Source: Gnetum montanum (taxonomy: Eukaryota > Streptophyta > Gnetopsida > Gnetales > Gnetaceae). Taken from it: a DNA stretch of 54,020 nt. How positions within the stretch are numbered: the stretch's first letter is position 1; every line of letters begins with the position of its first letter. Both the position numbers and the translations under genes were made by a program. Location of the stretch: the NCBI GenBank assembly GCA_015680685.1, contig MNCI01005473.1:276242-330261 (forward strand). Reading direction: 5' to 3'. Positions 22,251 through 33,482 of the stretch are shown here, one piece after another. The notes below the pieces were generated by a model that was not told the DNA's origin, did not search any database, and saw only the letters and a program-made list of their open reading frames with translations.

Positions 22251-23277
22251 TGATGAGACGCGACATGCACGCGATATCGTGGCCGACACAATATCGCATC
22301 CCCTGCGATATCGCGGTCTGCCATCATATCTATAAATAAGAGGTGGCACTCCCTTCATTTCCGAATCCTGGCTAGAAGTAGCGAAGCTCTGGCAGTTTGA
22401 ACACTCCAGAGTTAGAATTTTTCCCATGTGCCCGCAGTAGGAGTCCTAGAGTGAACGGCTCTTTATTCGAGCAACTTTGTAACCTGAACACAAGTTGTGT
22501 ACAGCAATAAAGATGAACTTGATTGGATAAACCTTGTAGTACATGGTTTTATTTATTGTTATTTATTGCTTTCCTAGTGTGCACGAGTACGACTTGATTA
22601 CGAGCATCTACGGATGTGTACGGCTAATCAAGGAATCGGCTGCTCATCGCAACACGTGAGTACGACTTGATTACGAGCATTGGTAACCCAGTAGCGTATT
22701 CCAGGATCTGTGCTTGGTAATCCCAGTGGTAGTCCAATGTGTACGGCTGGTTAAGGAATCGGCTACTCATCGCTAGGCTAGAACGTGTGATAAGTACGAC
22801 TTGGTTACGAGCACCCACGGGTGTGTACGGCTAGCCAAGGAATCGGCTGCTTATCACACTTAGGCTAAATAGGTGCCTCAGTATGAACACTTCGAGCACT
22901 TGCATTACGTGTGGTGATCCCAGTAACGATTAGCGTTTGGTAGCCACAGTTGCATAGTTCAGGGTATGTTCGGTAAGTGGCAACGGATGCTGACGCTAGT
23001 TAATTTAGACTTAGGTCCTTAGTTAGAGTTAGTTAGTTCCTCAACCCTTTCCCTTATAGCTTAGGAGATAAAACTGAAAAATACCAAAAAAATCACATAC
23101 CTCAAACTTGCTTAACCATACACCGTGACACATACAAGCAAGCCTGGGAAGACAACGAACGATTAACCCCAAGTGTTTCTTGTGGCGTTAAGGCATTTAG
23201 TCTGCGGAGTTCGACCGAATCACGCGTACATGCTCGTATTCGTATGGTTGAGTGTAGGGGTACCTCACCACTCATCA
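22251..23277 (+). mobile_element. Solo LTR, family A (copy A2), 1027 bp
   Basis: Ends TGATGAG and CTCATCA are perfect, and CACAC flanks both sides. It has the GATATCGCG motifs (22270-22315), TATAAATA (22331-22338), AATAAA (22506-22511) and three U5 hairpins. It is nearly identical to LTR A1 in most blocks. With no internal sequence it is a solo LTR. It lies in opposite orientation between the coiled-coil ORF and the gag on the minus strand, so it is a later insertion. Confidence 0.93.
22593..22839 (+). other. Three conserved U5 hairpins (LTR A2)
   Basis: Stem 1: CTTGATTA (22593-22600) with TAATCAAG (22625-22632). Stem 2: CTTGATTA (22666-22673) with TGGTTAAG (22748-22755), plus a perfect inner stem CATTGG (22678-22683) / CCAATG (22734-22739). 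Stem 3: CTTGGTTA (22800-22807) with TAGCCAAG (22832-22839), inner CACCC/GGGTG. Confidence 0.7.
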
Positions 23278-23282
23278 CACAC
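23278..23282. repeat. Target site duplication CACAC (right)
   Basis: Second copy; see 22246-22250. Confidence 0.9.
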
Positions 23283-24310
23283 CTTAAAATGTCCATAGGC
23301 ACTAGAAGGATTAAATGTAATCCATACTAGTTCCAAAAAACACACACATGTAGATACCATCGTGATGAGGTATGAATTCAATGCTACACAAGACACGGGT
23401 TACAAATACATGAAAAACGAGATGGGATCAATTGTAGAAGGGATTGTAGAGATTTGGACATGAGGTAATTGACCCAGGGCACAATGAATCTTGAGTGTAG
23501 GGTGTGATTAATGTGTCATTAGTTTGTCACTCCCAAAATCAAGACCAAGTCAATTCCTTCGATCAGTGACATCGCATTGCTTCATCCAATGATGGATAAC
23601 CATAAGAGCATCATGATAGCGAGGTGTATGATCACTTGGCACTTTGTGCAAGGGAGGAGTGATTTGAAATTTCTTTGTGGCACATTTGTTTTTTGTCTAG
23701 CTGCTTTGGCACACTTTCTCCTTTTTTTTGATGCATAATCTAGAGAAGCCACCTACCTTAAGGCATGGGCGAATGTCTTTCCAGTGGGATCCCTTATAAT
23801 AGCATTGGGTTTCTTTATTAAGTGCATTTATTACTCTTACATCCATTTTGTGTTAGATCTACAAGGATCTTAGTACAACCAGGTTGCATGATAGCACCTA
23901 TAGATGTCACCAAAAAGAATCCACAAGTTCCCGTGATGTTACACCCTAGCCATTCCTTCTTAGTCCATCATTATTTTCTTAGGGCATAATGAATACAAAG
24001 TTACTTTAAGTTTTAATGATGTCAAGAATATCATTAGACCCAAAGTAGAACCTCTTATTAATAGAATGGATGGGTGGATGTGATGGGATCGCTGTCTAAG
24101 TAATTAGTCACCTAAGACTTGATAGCATAGAACAACACCTCAACCAATGGGTCATATGAGTGTTTTATTCATAGATGAGATTACCCATTAAAAGATAAAA
24201 TAATAAATAAAAAGATGAACCAACCAATAAAAAGATAAAACAAAAAATTGAAAGATGAAAAATTGGAAAACAAAAAATTGTAAAATTAAAGAAAAGGAAA
24301 AAAATTTATT
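23283..24310. other. Unassigned stretch; A-rich degenerate tandem repeat at its end
   Basis: No coding sequence recognised. From about 24190 to 24300 there are repeated AATAAAAAGAT(A/G)AA units. By position this would be the interior of the minus-strand gag element, where pol would be expected, but no pol motif is visible. Confidence 0.4.
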
Positions 24311-26228
24311 AATTCTATTTATTAGAATGGGGGATATCCCCCATAACTACACTTTTGATCATAGTGAGAATTAATAAATGGAAGGGTTGGATCCATGCAT
24401 TTTGAAAATATTGGGATCTGGTCATATCCAAACCACTGGGTGTCGTTTGATATCATGGTTGGAATGTACCCAAATTGGGGTGCACACACTGTATTAAAGT
24501 TAACATAGTGGGTCAAGTTAGAATATGCGTTTAATTAATATAGAGTTGACCCACTATGACACCCTTGACCATAAGATGGTATGCAAGGATCGATATGTCT
24601 CCCTACGTGGCTATATTCATTGGGTCGCATAGTTGTTGGAGTATTGATTGGTGGCTCGGATAAGGTAACATGAGGTGTTGAGTTCAAGGAGAATGATGCA
24701 CCATAGTGTTGAGCTTATGCTGAGTTGGAAGATGCAATGGTCTCAGAACTGTGTTGTCCCTTTCTACAGTCATGTCTAAAGAAGGGATGCCTTCGATATT
24801 GTGAGGGGTTTCCAATGCTATTGATAGTAGTAGCACAAGTAACGTTCATGGATTGATGCTATGGTGCAAATCCTTTTGGTACTATTAGTGGTGATGTAGA
24901 AGGAAATGAAGGATGAGAATATTGAATTTGAGGAGAAGTGTAAAGTACACGAGGTGGTGGCCTTGTTGGAGAGGATATGGGTTGATATTATTTAGAAGAA
25001 TGATAATAATGTGGTGAGATAGAGGATGTTGACCCAGTTGGGGAAATAGGATGCTGAACCTAATAGGCACTTGGGTTCAGGTGATATGAAGGGTGTGACC
25101 AGTTTGAGGGTGGCCTCCCCCATGACTGGGATCTTTGCCACTATGATCACAGTATTTTTGTATGAACTCTGGATATAAAATTCTTTCCCAATGCTCATGT
25201 AAATGTGATAAGATTGGACATTGACCTTTGGGGTGATCGTATAAGCAAATGTTACACTGATACGTATGATTAGCAGTTGAGTTCTTATTCTCTTCAACCC
25301 TTCTTTCCGATTGTCTAAGGGTATTCTGTCCTACTTCTTAGTTTGTAATGGTTCTACCTCTAATAATGTTGGCATATTCTCCACACTTTTCATGTATCCA
25401 TTCCATCATCTTATTGATCTTTGCCTCAATTTCGTCTAGTGATTGTAGTATTGGCAAAGATGATTCCACCTCCTTGAGGTAAGTTGATTTCTCCTCTTCA
25501 TGATCATGGACCTTTGCTAATTCGAGATTTTGGTCATGTTGAAATTTCTCAACATTCTCCCATTTAGCTAACTCTCCTTCTTCTTTTGCTACTTGCTTAA
25601 TAAGCTCTTGGAATTGNTTTAACAATGAATAATATCTTTCTACGGCCATGTCCAAGGGTTCATGTTGCCCTTGTTTCCATTCTTGGATTTGTCTCCTCAA
25701 GGTTGACACTCTTGCATAGGTTTGATATCTTTCATTAAAGAGTTCTACCATTGTTGGCCAATGTTGAATCAATTTTGGTCTTAAGGACTTGTACCATAGT
25801 TTTGCTTGGCCAATGAGTGTCATAGGAAAGAGCTCAAGTTTTTGCCACCCATTATCAATATTGTTCCATACATAGGCATCATGGAAGGCTTGTAAATGAT
25901 GTTGCAGATCTAAATCATAGCCTCCTGAAAACTTGGAAAAGTTGTTTAAATCAAGCCTGGGTAGACAACTTTCCTTCTGATGCTTGTGGGATATTCGAAT
26001 AGCCTCTTGTATATGCATTAGGCTCTTAGTGGCCTGCAGGGGTTCATCGTCACTAGGTAGGTTATGAATTTTTGCATTGGGGTGATGTTGTCTTCGTTTA
26101 TGTACATAAGAGACCCCTATATCAGATTGAGTACTCCAAACTTCATCTTCATCATCATATAATTCATTAGTTCTCTAATGAATTGCCTTACTAGTTATTT
26201 CATTATCATAGTCTTGTGAGAGAGACAT
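24311..26228 (-). pseudogene. Ty3/gypsy gag (family B element), decayed
   Basis: Gag forms the virus-like particle of the retrotransposon. The frame starts at ATG 26228 (MSLSQDYDNE), 124 bases from the LTR. The capsid region at 25338-26018 reads YDLDLQHHLQAFHDAY, NNIDNGWQKLELFPMTL, AKLWYKSLRP, TMVELFNERYQTYARVSTL and IQEWKQGQHEPLDMAVERYY. The zinc knuckle CNICLYDHPKGQC (CX2CX3HX4C) follows at 25256-25218 in the same frame. Then comes a Pro/His/Gln-rich tail to about 24311, with a frameshift. Stops seen in frame are TAG (one) at the N-terminus, TAA between capsid and knuckle and TGA after it. Compared with the plus-strand gag at 51349, the N-terminal 250 or so residues are absent, and about 42 codons are missing at the N (25617). 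Confidence 0.85.
25617..25617. other. Assembly gap (N) hiding about 126 bases
   Basis: The gag at 51349 has 43 residues between RYYTLL and the EVESLL block where this copy has one undetermined residue. The N therefore probably stands for an unresolved gap or a precise in-frame loss. Confidence 0.6.
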
Positions 26229-26333
26229 TGTCATGAATTTGTATGTGACTTAATTGAAATTAAGTTCTTTTTCTAAGGGATACTTTGTTACAATGATCTT
26301 GTATGATATAACTAATCTAACTAACTAGCATCG

Positions 26334-26352
26334 TCCCCAGCAACAGTACTAA
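26334..26352 (-). promoter_or_regulatory. Primer binding site, tRNA-Asp type, decayed
   Basis: On the minus strand the LTR end is followed by TTAGTACTGTTGCTGGGGA. Against the complement of plant tRNA-Asp 3' end, TGGCGCCGTTGCCGGGGA, there are five differences, all C-to-T or G-to-A. Confidence 0.65.
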
Positions 26353-27173
26353 TGATGAGTGGTGAGGTACCCCTACACTCAACCATACGAATATGAACGT
26401 TTATGCATGATTCAGTTGAACTCTACAGATAGGCTAGTTGTGGTATCTAGATAGTTACACGTTGATTGCAGTTTGCTGTCTTCCCACCTAGACTAGTATT
26501 TGCTTTGTCATGTATGGTTTAGTCTAGAGTGAGGTGTATGATGTGTTTTCTATCACTATGCTACACCTAGAGGCAATGGAAAATAACTTTGTTTAACCTA
26601 AGAGAGAAAGGGTGCAGCTAGCCTAAGCGCGATGAGAATTTGTCCTTAATCATCCGTACACATCTTGGACCTCCTATACTACCACTGGGATTACCAAGCA
26701 CATGTCCTAGGTATGCTACTGGGATACCAAGTAGTCACACTTAAATGCTTGTGATTAAGTTGTACTCATTCTTAGTTTACTAACAGGGATAGGAGATGAG
26801 GGTAAAGAAATATTAATTATGAAAGCAATAAATAAAAATTAAAATTAAGTGAATGTTGCAATGATGAAGTAATCTCGATCTTTATTACTAGTCATGTGCG
26901 TGTCCAAGTACGTCACACTCGAATAAAGGTTTTGTACAATTACAATCATCACACTGTAGGCATGCATTGGGGAAAGGGTTGAGAGGAAAAACTGACAAAA
27001 AGATCCTACTCTAATACTAATTGACTATATATTTTCCCGTGACCCCCATGGTGTATTTATAGGCTTACACGGGAACCATGATATTGTGTATTTGATATCG
27101 CTTGTCAGGATACGATATCGTGTACCCAATATTGAGGGTCCGATATCGAAGCTTGACAAATCATGGTTCATCA
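26353..27173 (-). mobile_element. 5' LTR, family B (copy B1), 821 bp
   Basis: In sense orientation it begins TGATGAACCATG at 27173 and ends CTCATCA at 26353. The U3 has GATATCG motifs (CTTCGATATCGGACC, CACGATATCGTATCC) and TATAAATACACC. The primer site and gag that follow on the left make it a 5' LTR. It shares end sequences and one hairpin with family A, but the central R/U5 is much diverged. Flanks ACTAA and CTAAG show no duplication, as expected for one LTR of a pair. Confidence 0.85.
26645..26759 (-). other. U5 hairpin (LTR B1)
   Basis: CTTAATCA (26759-26752 in sense) pairs perfectly with TGATTAAG (26652-26645), around a loop with the two GGTAATCCCAG-like blocks found in hairpin 2 of family A. 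All eight pairs are Watson-Crick. Confidence 0.6.
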
Positions 27174-29394
27174 CTAAGTATACAAGAGACATAACAATCT
27201 TGAAGTGAAGTTATGCTAGGTTTCTTGAGTAGCTTGAGGATCACAATGAAGATGTATCCAAGTAACGTTAAAGTATAAAGATGATTATAAGTCATGACCA
27301 ATCTATGGTGGGGTCATGGTGGCCAAAAATAACATGTTTAGGGCTTGATTTGATATGGCATGATGATGGAAAAATATATTGGCCTTGGACTATGATGATA
27401 CAAGTGGGTTGGATTTAGTTTGTGGTGTTGTATGATGTATTGTATTTCTTGTATGGTTGTTATTATGTGAGATGGTTTAGGCTATGTGCATGAGTCAATT
27501 TGGGATGAGTTGGAATGAGATAACTTAGAGGATGATGCATGTAGCATAAGTTTATTATAGTTATTAGATCAAGACTAGTTTGGAGATGATGAATGTAGCA
27601 TGAGGTACTTATGATCATCAAATTTGACATAAATTTGTGATAATGCACATAGAATAGGTTTGCTGTAACTGTGTGGTAGGTGGAGTCAACATATGGAAGA
27701 GGGTCATTTAATGGTAAGACATCTTGGAGAAATAGAGATGAACTTCCTTAGGATGTATTAGTGAGCCTTTTTTCTTAGGCCTTATCTTATGAGTAGGAGA
27801 GCATAGGTTGAATCCTATGATGAGTACAAGGTCTATGAGAGGCACAATACTTAGACTTGTCTTCTAAAAGGCTAGTGGAAAAAAGCGATGGGTTAGTGAA
27901 AACTAGCATTAGTATTTATAATAAAGACTAATAAAATATCTATAGGAATGAATTAGAAATGAATACTCATGAAAATGATTACATGCTTTACAGTGACTAT
28001 AAATAATGTGTTAGGTACTATAGGAGATTGATGATTGAGCACTAGTTACTAAATAGATTAAGTACATGTTATCATGGGAATTGGTTGTATTGGTTTGGTA
28101 TGACTCAATCTTGATTTGGTATGCATTGGTATGATATTAGTATGAATGTGGGTTAAGGTATTTGATGTGTTTGGTTACATTATTCTCAGCTTAATAGAGG
28201 TATAGATATGGTATGATACAAGTTAGATGATAGTTGATTAGTTGGTATGAAGCTTGATTATGAGTTTTTGCTAATGTTATTTATATGCTTCATATGTGAA
28301 CATACATATGTGGATATGATCTAACCTCAATGCAAGTTGCCTGTAACTCCATTCCTCTTTTCTAATGTAAAGTTTGTTGGTTATTCTCAAAAAATTATAA
28401 AGAAATCACAAATTTTTACACTAACTATATTTAATATAGGTTATGAAGCTAAAGATACTAGAGACCAATAGGAGTGAGGGAGAGAATGGAGGCTTCTTCA
28501 CTATGTGTAAAGCTATACTGTAGTACTTTCTTTTTAGAGAGACTATTGTCTTTGTGTATTATATCAAACTTGATGCTATTGAGCTAGGAATGATTATATG
28601 ATTGTTATATTTAGTGTTTATAATTTTGTGCATATACTTTGCTAATAGTTAGACTTAGTTTGATACTTTATTGGAATGGTACTATGTATGGTGTTCTAAT
28701 ATATATATAATAGTTAGTTATGCTATGTGTGTATGTATGTTTAATTCTTAGTTTTGTTTACTAGTTTTTGATACAACATTCATTGTTTTGATGTGATTAA
28801 TGATCTATTATGCATGCATGTATGATATATTACTTTGTTTACATTTATTAGATGGTTTCATCTTGAGATAGGCTTGGGATGGACACATGGTATAGGAAAA
28901 CATGCCCTGTTAGTGGATTAAGGATTATTTTCCTCTAGAATAAGGGCCACAGGAGTGTGAAGATCCATATGGATTGCATGCTATCTTAACTATCACAAAA
29001 GAAATACATGGCCTTGCTTTTTTGGTGTATTTCATCATAAGGATATGTAGTCTTGTGATGAAGCTTTGGTTTTGATGCTCAGGACACTACCCTTCTTTAT
29101 AGAGTAGGGCTTAGGACTAGATGTGTTAGAGTAGAAACATGTTTTAGCTCTCTTAATGAGACAATGTCTTATATGTATGCTAGTGCTCTGAAGTATGTTA
29201 TGTATATCACATTGGTTTAGTCACTTAAATGATTCTAAGACCTGATGATTCTCATAACCCTCAACTAACATGTGGCATGTAAGTTATGTACTTATGTTAT
29301 GCTCATAGGTTCTTGAGAACATTGAAGTGTAGGCTATCTTGAGCTTGGTCTAGAACTTTTAGCTATTTTGGAACTCTTGGGTGGTATTGACTAG
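27174..29394. other. Unassigned stretch
   Basis: No coding sequence or element end recognised. The stretch is rich in ATGATG, GGTATGAT-type simple sequence. The open frame at 27463-27648 (-) has no recognisable content. Confidence 0.3.
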
Positions 29395-29480
29395 TGCTTA
29401 TCTTGAGTAGTGTCATTACACATAGGGTTTTATCCCAAGTTACAAGTTCAATTCCAATGAGTAACATTAAGTTATGAAAT
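29395..29480 (+). repeat. SINE family 1 fragment
   Basis: CAAGTTACAAGTTCAATTCC resembles the B box of the tRNA-derived SINEs at 33331 and 39438, followed by the same AGTAACATTAAGTTATGAAAT body. The tail is missing. Confidence 0.5.
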
Positions 29481-29667
29481 AAATAAAATTTTGTAAATAA
29501 AATTTTAAAATTACTCTATTCAATGACCAAGAGGGTCTTAATGGATGTATTTCAAAGTTTATTTTTATAAAAGATAGCATATTCTCAATGCACATAAGGA
29601 TCCCATAATCATTACCATATTTATTTAATTAAAAAGAAAATAATTTAGAACCTAAAAAATAATTTCA

Positions 29668-29805
29668 CTAGAGGTGCATCCCAAGATATGTAGCCAATAT
29701 GATACATTAGAATAATTATAAAAAAAATATAATAATTCCTTATGTGTAACTCATACCAACAACCTCTTATCTAACAAGATAATGAGCTAAATGCATGAAC
29801 CACCT
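29668..29805 (-). repeat. SINE family 2, copy a
   Basis: In minus-strand sense a tRNA-like head (TAGCTCATTATCTTGTTAGATAAGAGGTTG, given here in parts: TAGCTCATTATC and TTAGATAAGAGGTTG) is followed by GGCTACATATCTTGGGATGC. A second copy lies at 49072-49200. Confidence 0.6.
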
Positions 29806-29867
29806 ATCATCGACAAAAATCATAATAGTTAGTTTTGTCTAAAAGGCTAACTATCAATCATAGATTT

Positions 29868-29999
29868 GCAATGCTAAATAATATTCTATTCATAATGGTT
29901 AGGAGTAGCTTATCGGTAACACTAAATAATATTCTATTCATAATGCTCTAAGGAGAGCCTATAAGTAACATAGAATAATATTCCATCCATAATGCTAAC
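29868..29999. repeat. Minisatellite, three units of about 48-58 bp
   Basis: The core CTAAATAATATTCTATTCATAATG occurs twice and a variant GAATAATATTCCATCCATAATG once, separated by related spacers (GGTTAGGAGTAGCTTATCGG, CTCTAAGGAGAGCCTATAAG). Confidence 0.7.
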
Positions 30000-32323
30000 A
30001 TATTTACTTTAAATGAATCCATAGCTTTTATATTTATGTCTTTGTATTGCAACACAAAACACACAAAGAATAAGATTTAGAAGGGTAAAGGGAGCATGCA
30101 TGAAAAAATTATCCATTTGAATTCAGAAGTATTTAATAGTATAAGACTTATTATAAAACTTGGAATTAGTTATCCTTCTCATCATACAATCATAGACCAA
30201 AATTAGGATGGAATACATTAATTCTGGTAAAACAATAATTTGGATAATTTTTAATATAATAGATGAACTATAATTTAATTCATTATCTGAAATTCTCTCA
30301 TCCAAATCATATATATATATATATTATAACTATATAACTAAGTTAGTCTAATGTAACTAATTAAGAATTCATATGTCGAAATGCAAAGGGGGATGTTGAA
30401 GAGCTTTACCTCATCATTTTTTTGAGGGAAAGTTTGGTGATTTATATAAAAAGAGGGGCGAACTTCCAAATTAGCAATTATAACAGCTATATCATCATGG
30501 AGGGTAGAAGGTCCTCTAAGAAAATAAAAAAACACCTAAACCAATCAAAAATTCCCACGCATTCCTATAGGACATCAAAACTAAAAACTAAAAAAATAGT
30601 CATGTGCAATGTTATCAAATTTATTTATAACAAAGGGTATGCATATGTGAAAATTAAAAGAACACAGTTTGTGAGAACCACATTGGCTCATCTTGCAAGG
30701 AGTCATGAGTGTTAAACATTAACATTATACATTCATGAATATTTTTCCCCAAGTGAACATTGGTAAATGATTTCAAGATGCATTTATAGGAAGAGTTTAG
30801 GCACTTCGCATAAAAAGTACAAGCATTATGCTAAATCCAAATCTCCTAGGTGATCTCTACCCATAGGGAAATCTCATGTAAGTGGCTTTGAATGATGGAC
30901 TCTTTTGTAATCATATCCCAACACTGATCCCATAGGATCCTAGTCCACATGCACAAAAATTAGCCTACAACCTTTATAAATAGACATTTCTTTAGAAGGT
31001 AGGTTGCAATTTTAATCTTCTTATAGTAAGGGATACACTAGGAGGCCATGGCAAAACCTCATCCCTAGAGTTTTTACCTAATTGCTTCTTATTAATTTTT
31101 ACTAGTAGTTATAACCTTCTTTTCATTACTAGTTTTTATCTTTGAGTTAATAGTATTCTTGTAATAAGAAAAAAATTATCTTATAGGCTATTTGTTTAGG
31201 CTGAATAATACTTTTTCTAGCACTAGTAAAAATATATGTAGGAGATTCTATCTTGTCTAGATTCTTTATTGTCATTTAATCTTTCTTATCATTAACATTA
31301 ACTTAATTTTTCATATTGTTAACTTCATATTGTTTTTTCTATCTTCAACTTCAAATCATTTTTTCTTTTCTTTAGAATCTTCTTTCTTTAGTAGAAAATG
31401 ATAAGTATTAAATAAATGTCCTTCATGATTGAAAAAGTTGTAGGAATCTAGAAGATGGAAATATGTAATTAGATGAATATAAGTATTCTCATTTGCTTGT
31501 AACATCACTTCCTTTTTACGATTGAGAAGATTAATTTCATCATCTACAAAAACCAAAAGTTGTAGAAGTAAATTCTAGATTCTTAATGGAATTGAAAAGA
31601 CTAAAATTTTCTTTCTTAGCTTTTTGAAAAATTAAAAAAAAAAAAGATTTCATAACTTGACAAAATATGAAACTTTAGCATATTCTATAGATTAGACATT
31701 AAAATCTGAATCCTACTTATGAATGATCAATACTACCCTATATCTAGGGCATGTTGCACCATTGAAGCATTGCCTAGCTCAATAAGTAGGAAAAAAAAAA
31801 GAATAATACCTAGCATAGAGGACTTAAATGTTATATTTTTTCATCACATAATTTAACTATGACACAAAACTTTAATTACAATGTACATAACTCAAAATTT
31901 GGATAAACACAAATTGAGATGAAAGATCACCAATGAATGAATCATATACATTATTAGGAAGAAGAAAATAAAGTGTCTTAGTTACATCAAAATTACTAGA
32001 AAAAGGCATTATAAAATTTTTTTACCACTTTATAAATCTACATTTTGAGTATCAATAGAAACTTTTATATAGAAGAAGCAAAAATTTCAACATTCCTTAA
32101 AGAAGTTAAGAGTAATATAGAATCTTCCATAGTGAAATTCTATAGAAATTGAATCTAGTAAAGAAAAATCAAAGAGAGAAAAATTAGATTTATTGAAAAA
32201 ATTAGATTCAAAGAAACATCAAATTAGCTCAAAAAATCATGTACATATTCAAAACTAAGGATAGATATAGCCATAGCTAAGAATGCATCAAGATGTAAGC
32301 ATATCATAATAATTATTGATAGG
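30000..32323. other. Unassigned AT-rich stretch
   Basis: I recognise no coding sequence. The frames at 30422-30715 (+) and 31356-31556 (-) match nothing I know and have AT-biased composition like the background. A run of A near 31640 and 31790 is low complexity. Confidence 0.3.
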
Positions 32324-32474
32324 GGAGGTTTGGAACTTGAAATAAGTGACACATAGATACACCCCAAGATATATAGTCCAATTAGAACGTTACATAGCTT
32401 AGAATTATCCATGGAAATTGAACCCATAACCTAGGGCTTTCAAATCAAATGTCTTACTACTAGGTTGACACATC
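32324..32474 (-). repeat. SINE family 1, copy a
   Basis: Minus-strand sense: TCAACCTAGTAGTAAGACAT (A-box region), TATGGGTTCAATTTCC (B box), then ACTATATATCTTGGGGTGTA and a tail ending AAGTTCCAAACCTC. A pol III-type head with a shared tail identifies a tRNA-derived SINE. Confidence 0.75.
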
Positions 32475-33330
32475 ATTAATATCATAAGAATTATTACTTA
32501 TTTTCAAAACAACTAAAGATCATCATTTTAAATTTGTAAAATATGTAGGGGATAAAAACCTAGGGTGTTATACAAAGCACAAGCCACTTACTCTAACTAA
32601 TTAATCAATGCCTCACTAAGAGATGTTAACAACAAGAGATATCTCAAGTGATCATCTCATTATTCAACAATATTTTGCAAGTAAGAGATTGCTAATTCAA
32701 GACATTCTTGAGGCATCTTTATGTCTTATATAACTTCTATGAAAGTGTCGATAAGCAAAAAATTTTTTGGGTCTTAGCATATTCTCCTTAGAGATTTACC
32801 TGTTAAAATCCTAGTAGGAATGTTTATTATTGTGATGGCATCCCTTAGTAACATTTTGTTTGGACAATATCCTCTATAAGAAAAAAGGAACAATCCTTGT
32901 GCATATAATTGGGTAAAGTTTGAACATTATAAGCACTTGGGCTAGTCCTATGTTGGTCCATATGTTAGCTACTCATTTCTAAAATGCTTTATTTTAGATC
33001 AAGGAGTGAAAAAAAAAAACAAATTTACAATCAATGAAGTAATTTTCTGATAAGGATTTATGCACACTTCAAATTACACTTGACTTAGGGGTTTTAGAAC
33101 TTGAAATAATTGAAACATAGGTACACCCCAATATTTATAGAAGTTTATAACTTAGTGTTACCTAATAAAATTGAACCTGTGACTTGGGGTTACTAGGCCA
33201 AGACCCATATCCATAGGTTAAGTTACACTTAAGTCATTATTATATTTCTTCTAATGTATCATTTTGGCTAAATATCTTTGAATTTATTTAATAAAAATAT
33301 AAATAAAAAATAAACACAAAAAAAATATAA
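32475..33330. other. Unassigned stretch with one SINE
   Basis: Apart from the SINE copy at 33088-33210 nothing is recognised. Confidence 0.3.
33088..33210 (-). repeat. SINE family 1, copy b
   Basis: Minus-strand sense: GGTCTTGGCCTAGTAACCCC, CACAGGTTCAATTTTATT (B box), then ATATTGGGGTGTACCTATG and AAGTTCTAAAACCCC. Diverged from copy a but alignable from head to tail. Confidence 0.65.
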
Positions 33331-33482
33331 TGGAATGTTATCCTAGTGGTAAGACTTTTGATTTGAAAGCTCCAAGTCATGGGTTCAATTTTGGTAGGTA
33401 ATGTTAAGTTATAAAGTTCTAATTAGACTATATATCTTGGGATGTTCCTATATTATAATTATTTTAGGGTTTCAACACCTCA
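33331..33482 (+). repeat. SINE family 1, copy c
   Basis: TCCTAGTGGTAAGACTTTTG (A box), CATGGGTTCAATTTTGG (B box), ACTATATATCTTGGGATGTT, end GGGTTTCAACACCTC. The best preserved copy in the window. Confidence 0.75.

Noticed and set aside
17425-27173. One full-length minus-strand element with LTRs at 26353-27173 and 17425-18286
   Set aside because: The two LTRs differ in R/U5 type, the outer flanks (GCCAT and CTAAG) do not match, and no pol lies between. More likely two elements side by side.
30422-30715. 97-residue plus-strand frame
   Set aside because: Lys/Ile/Asn-rich like the AT-rich background, no motif, no neighbours; not called as a gene.
32324-33482. tRNA genes
   Set aside because: A and B box sequences are present but no cloverleaf can be drawn; the shared tails show they are SINEs.
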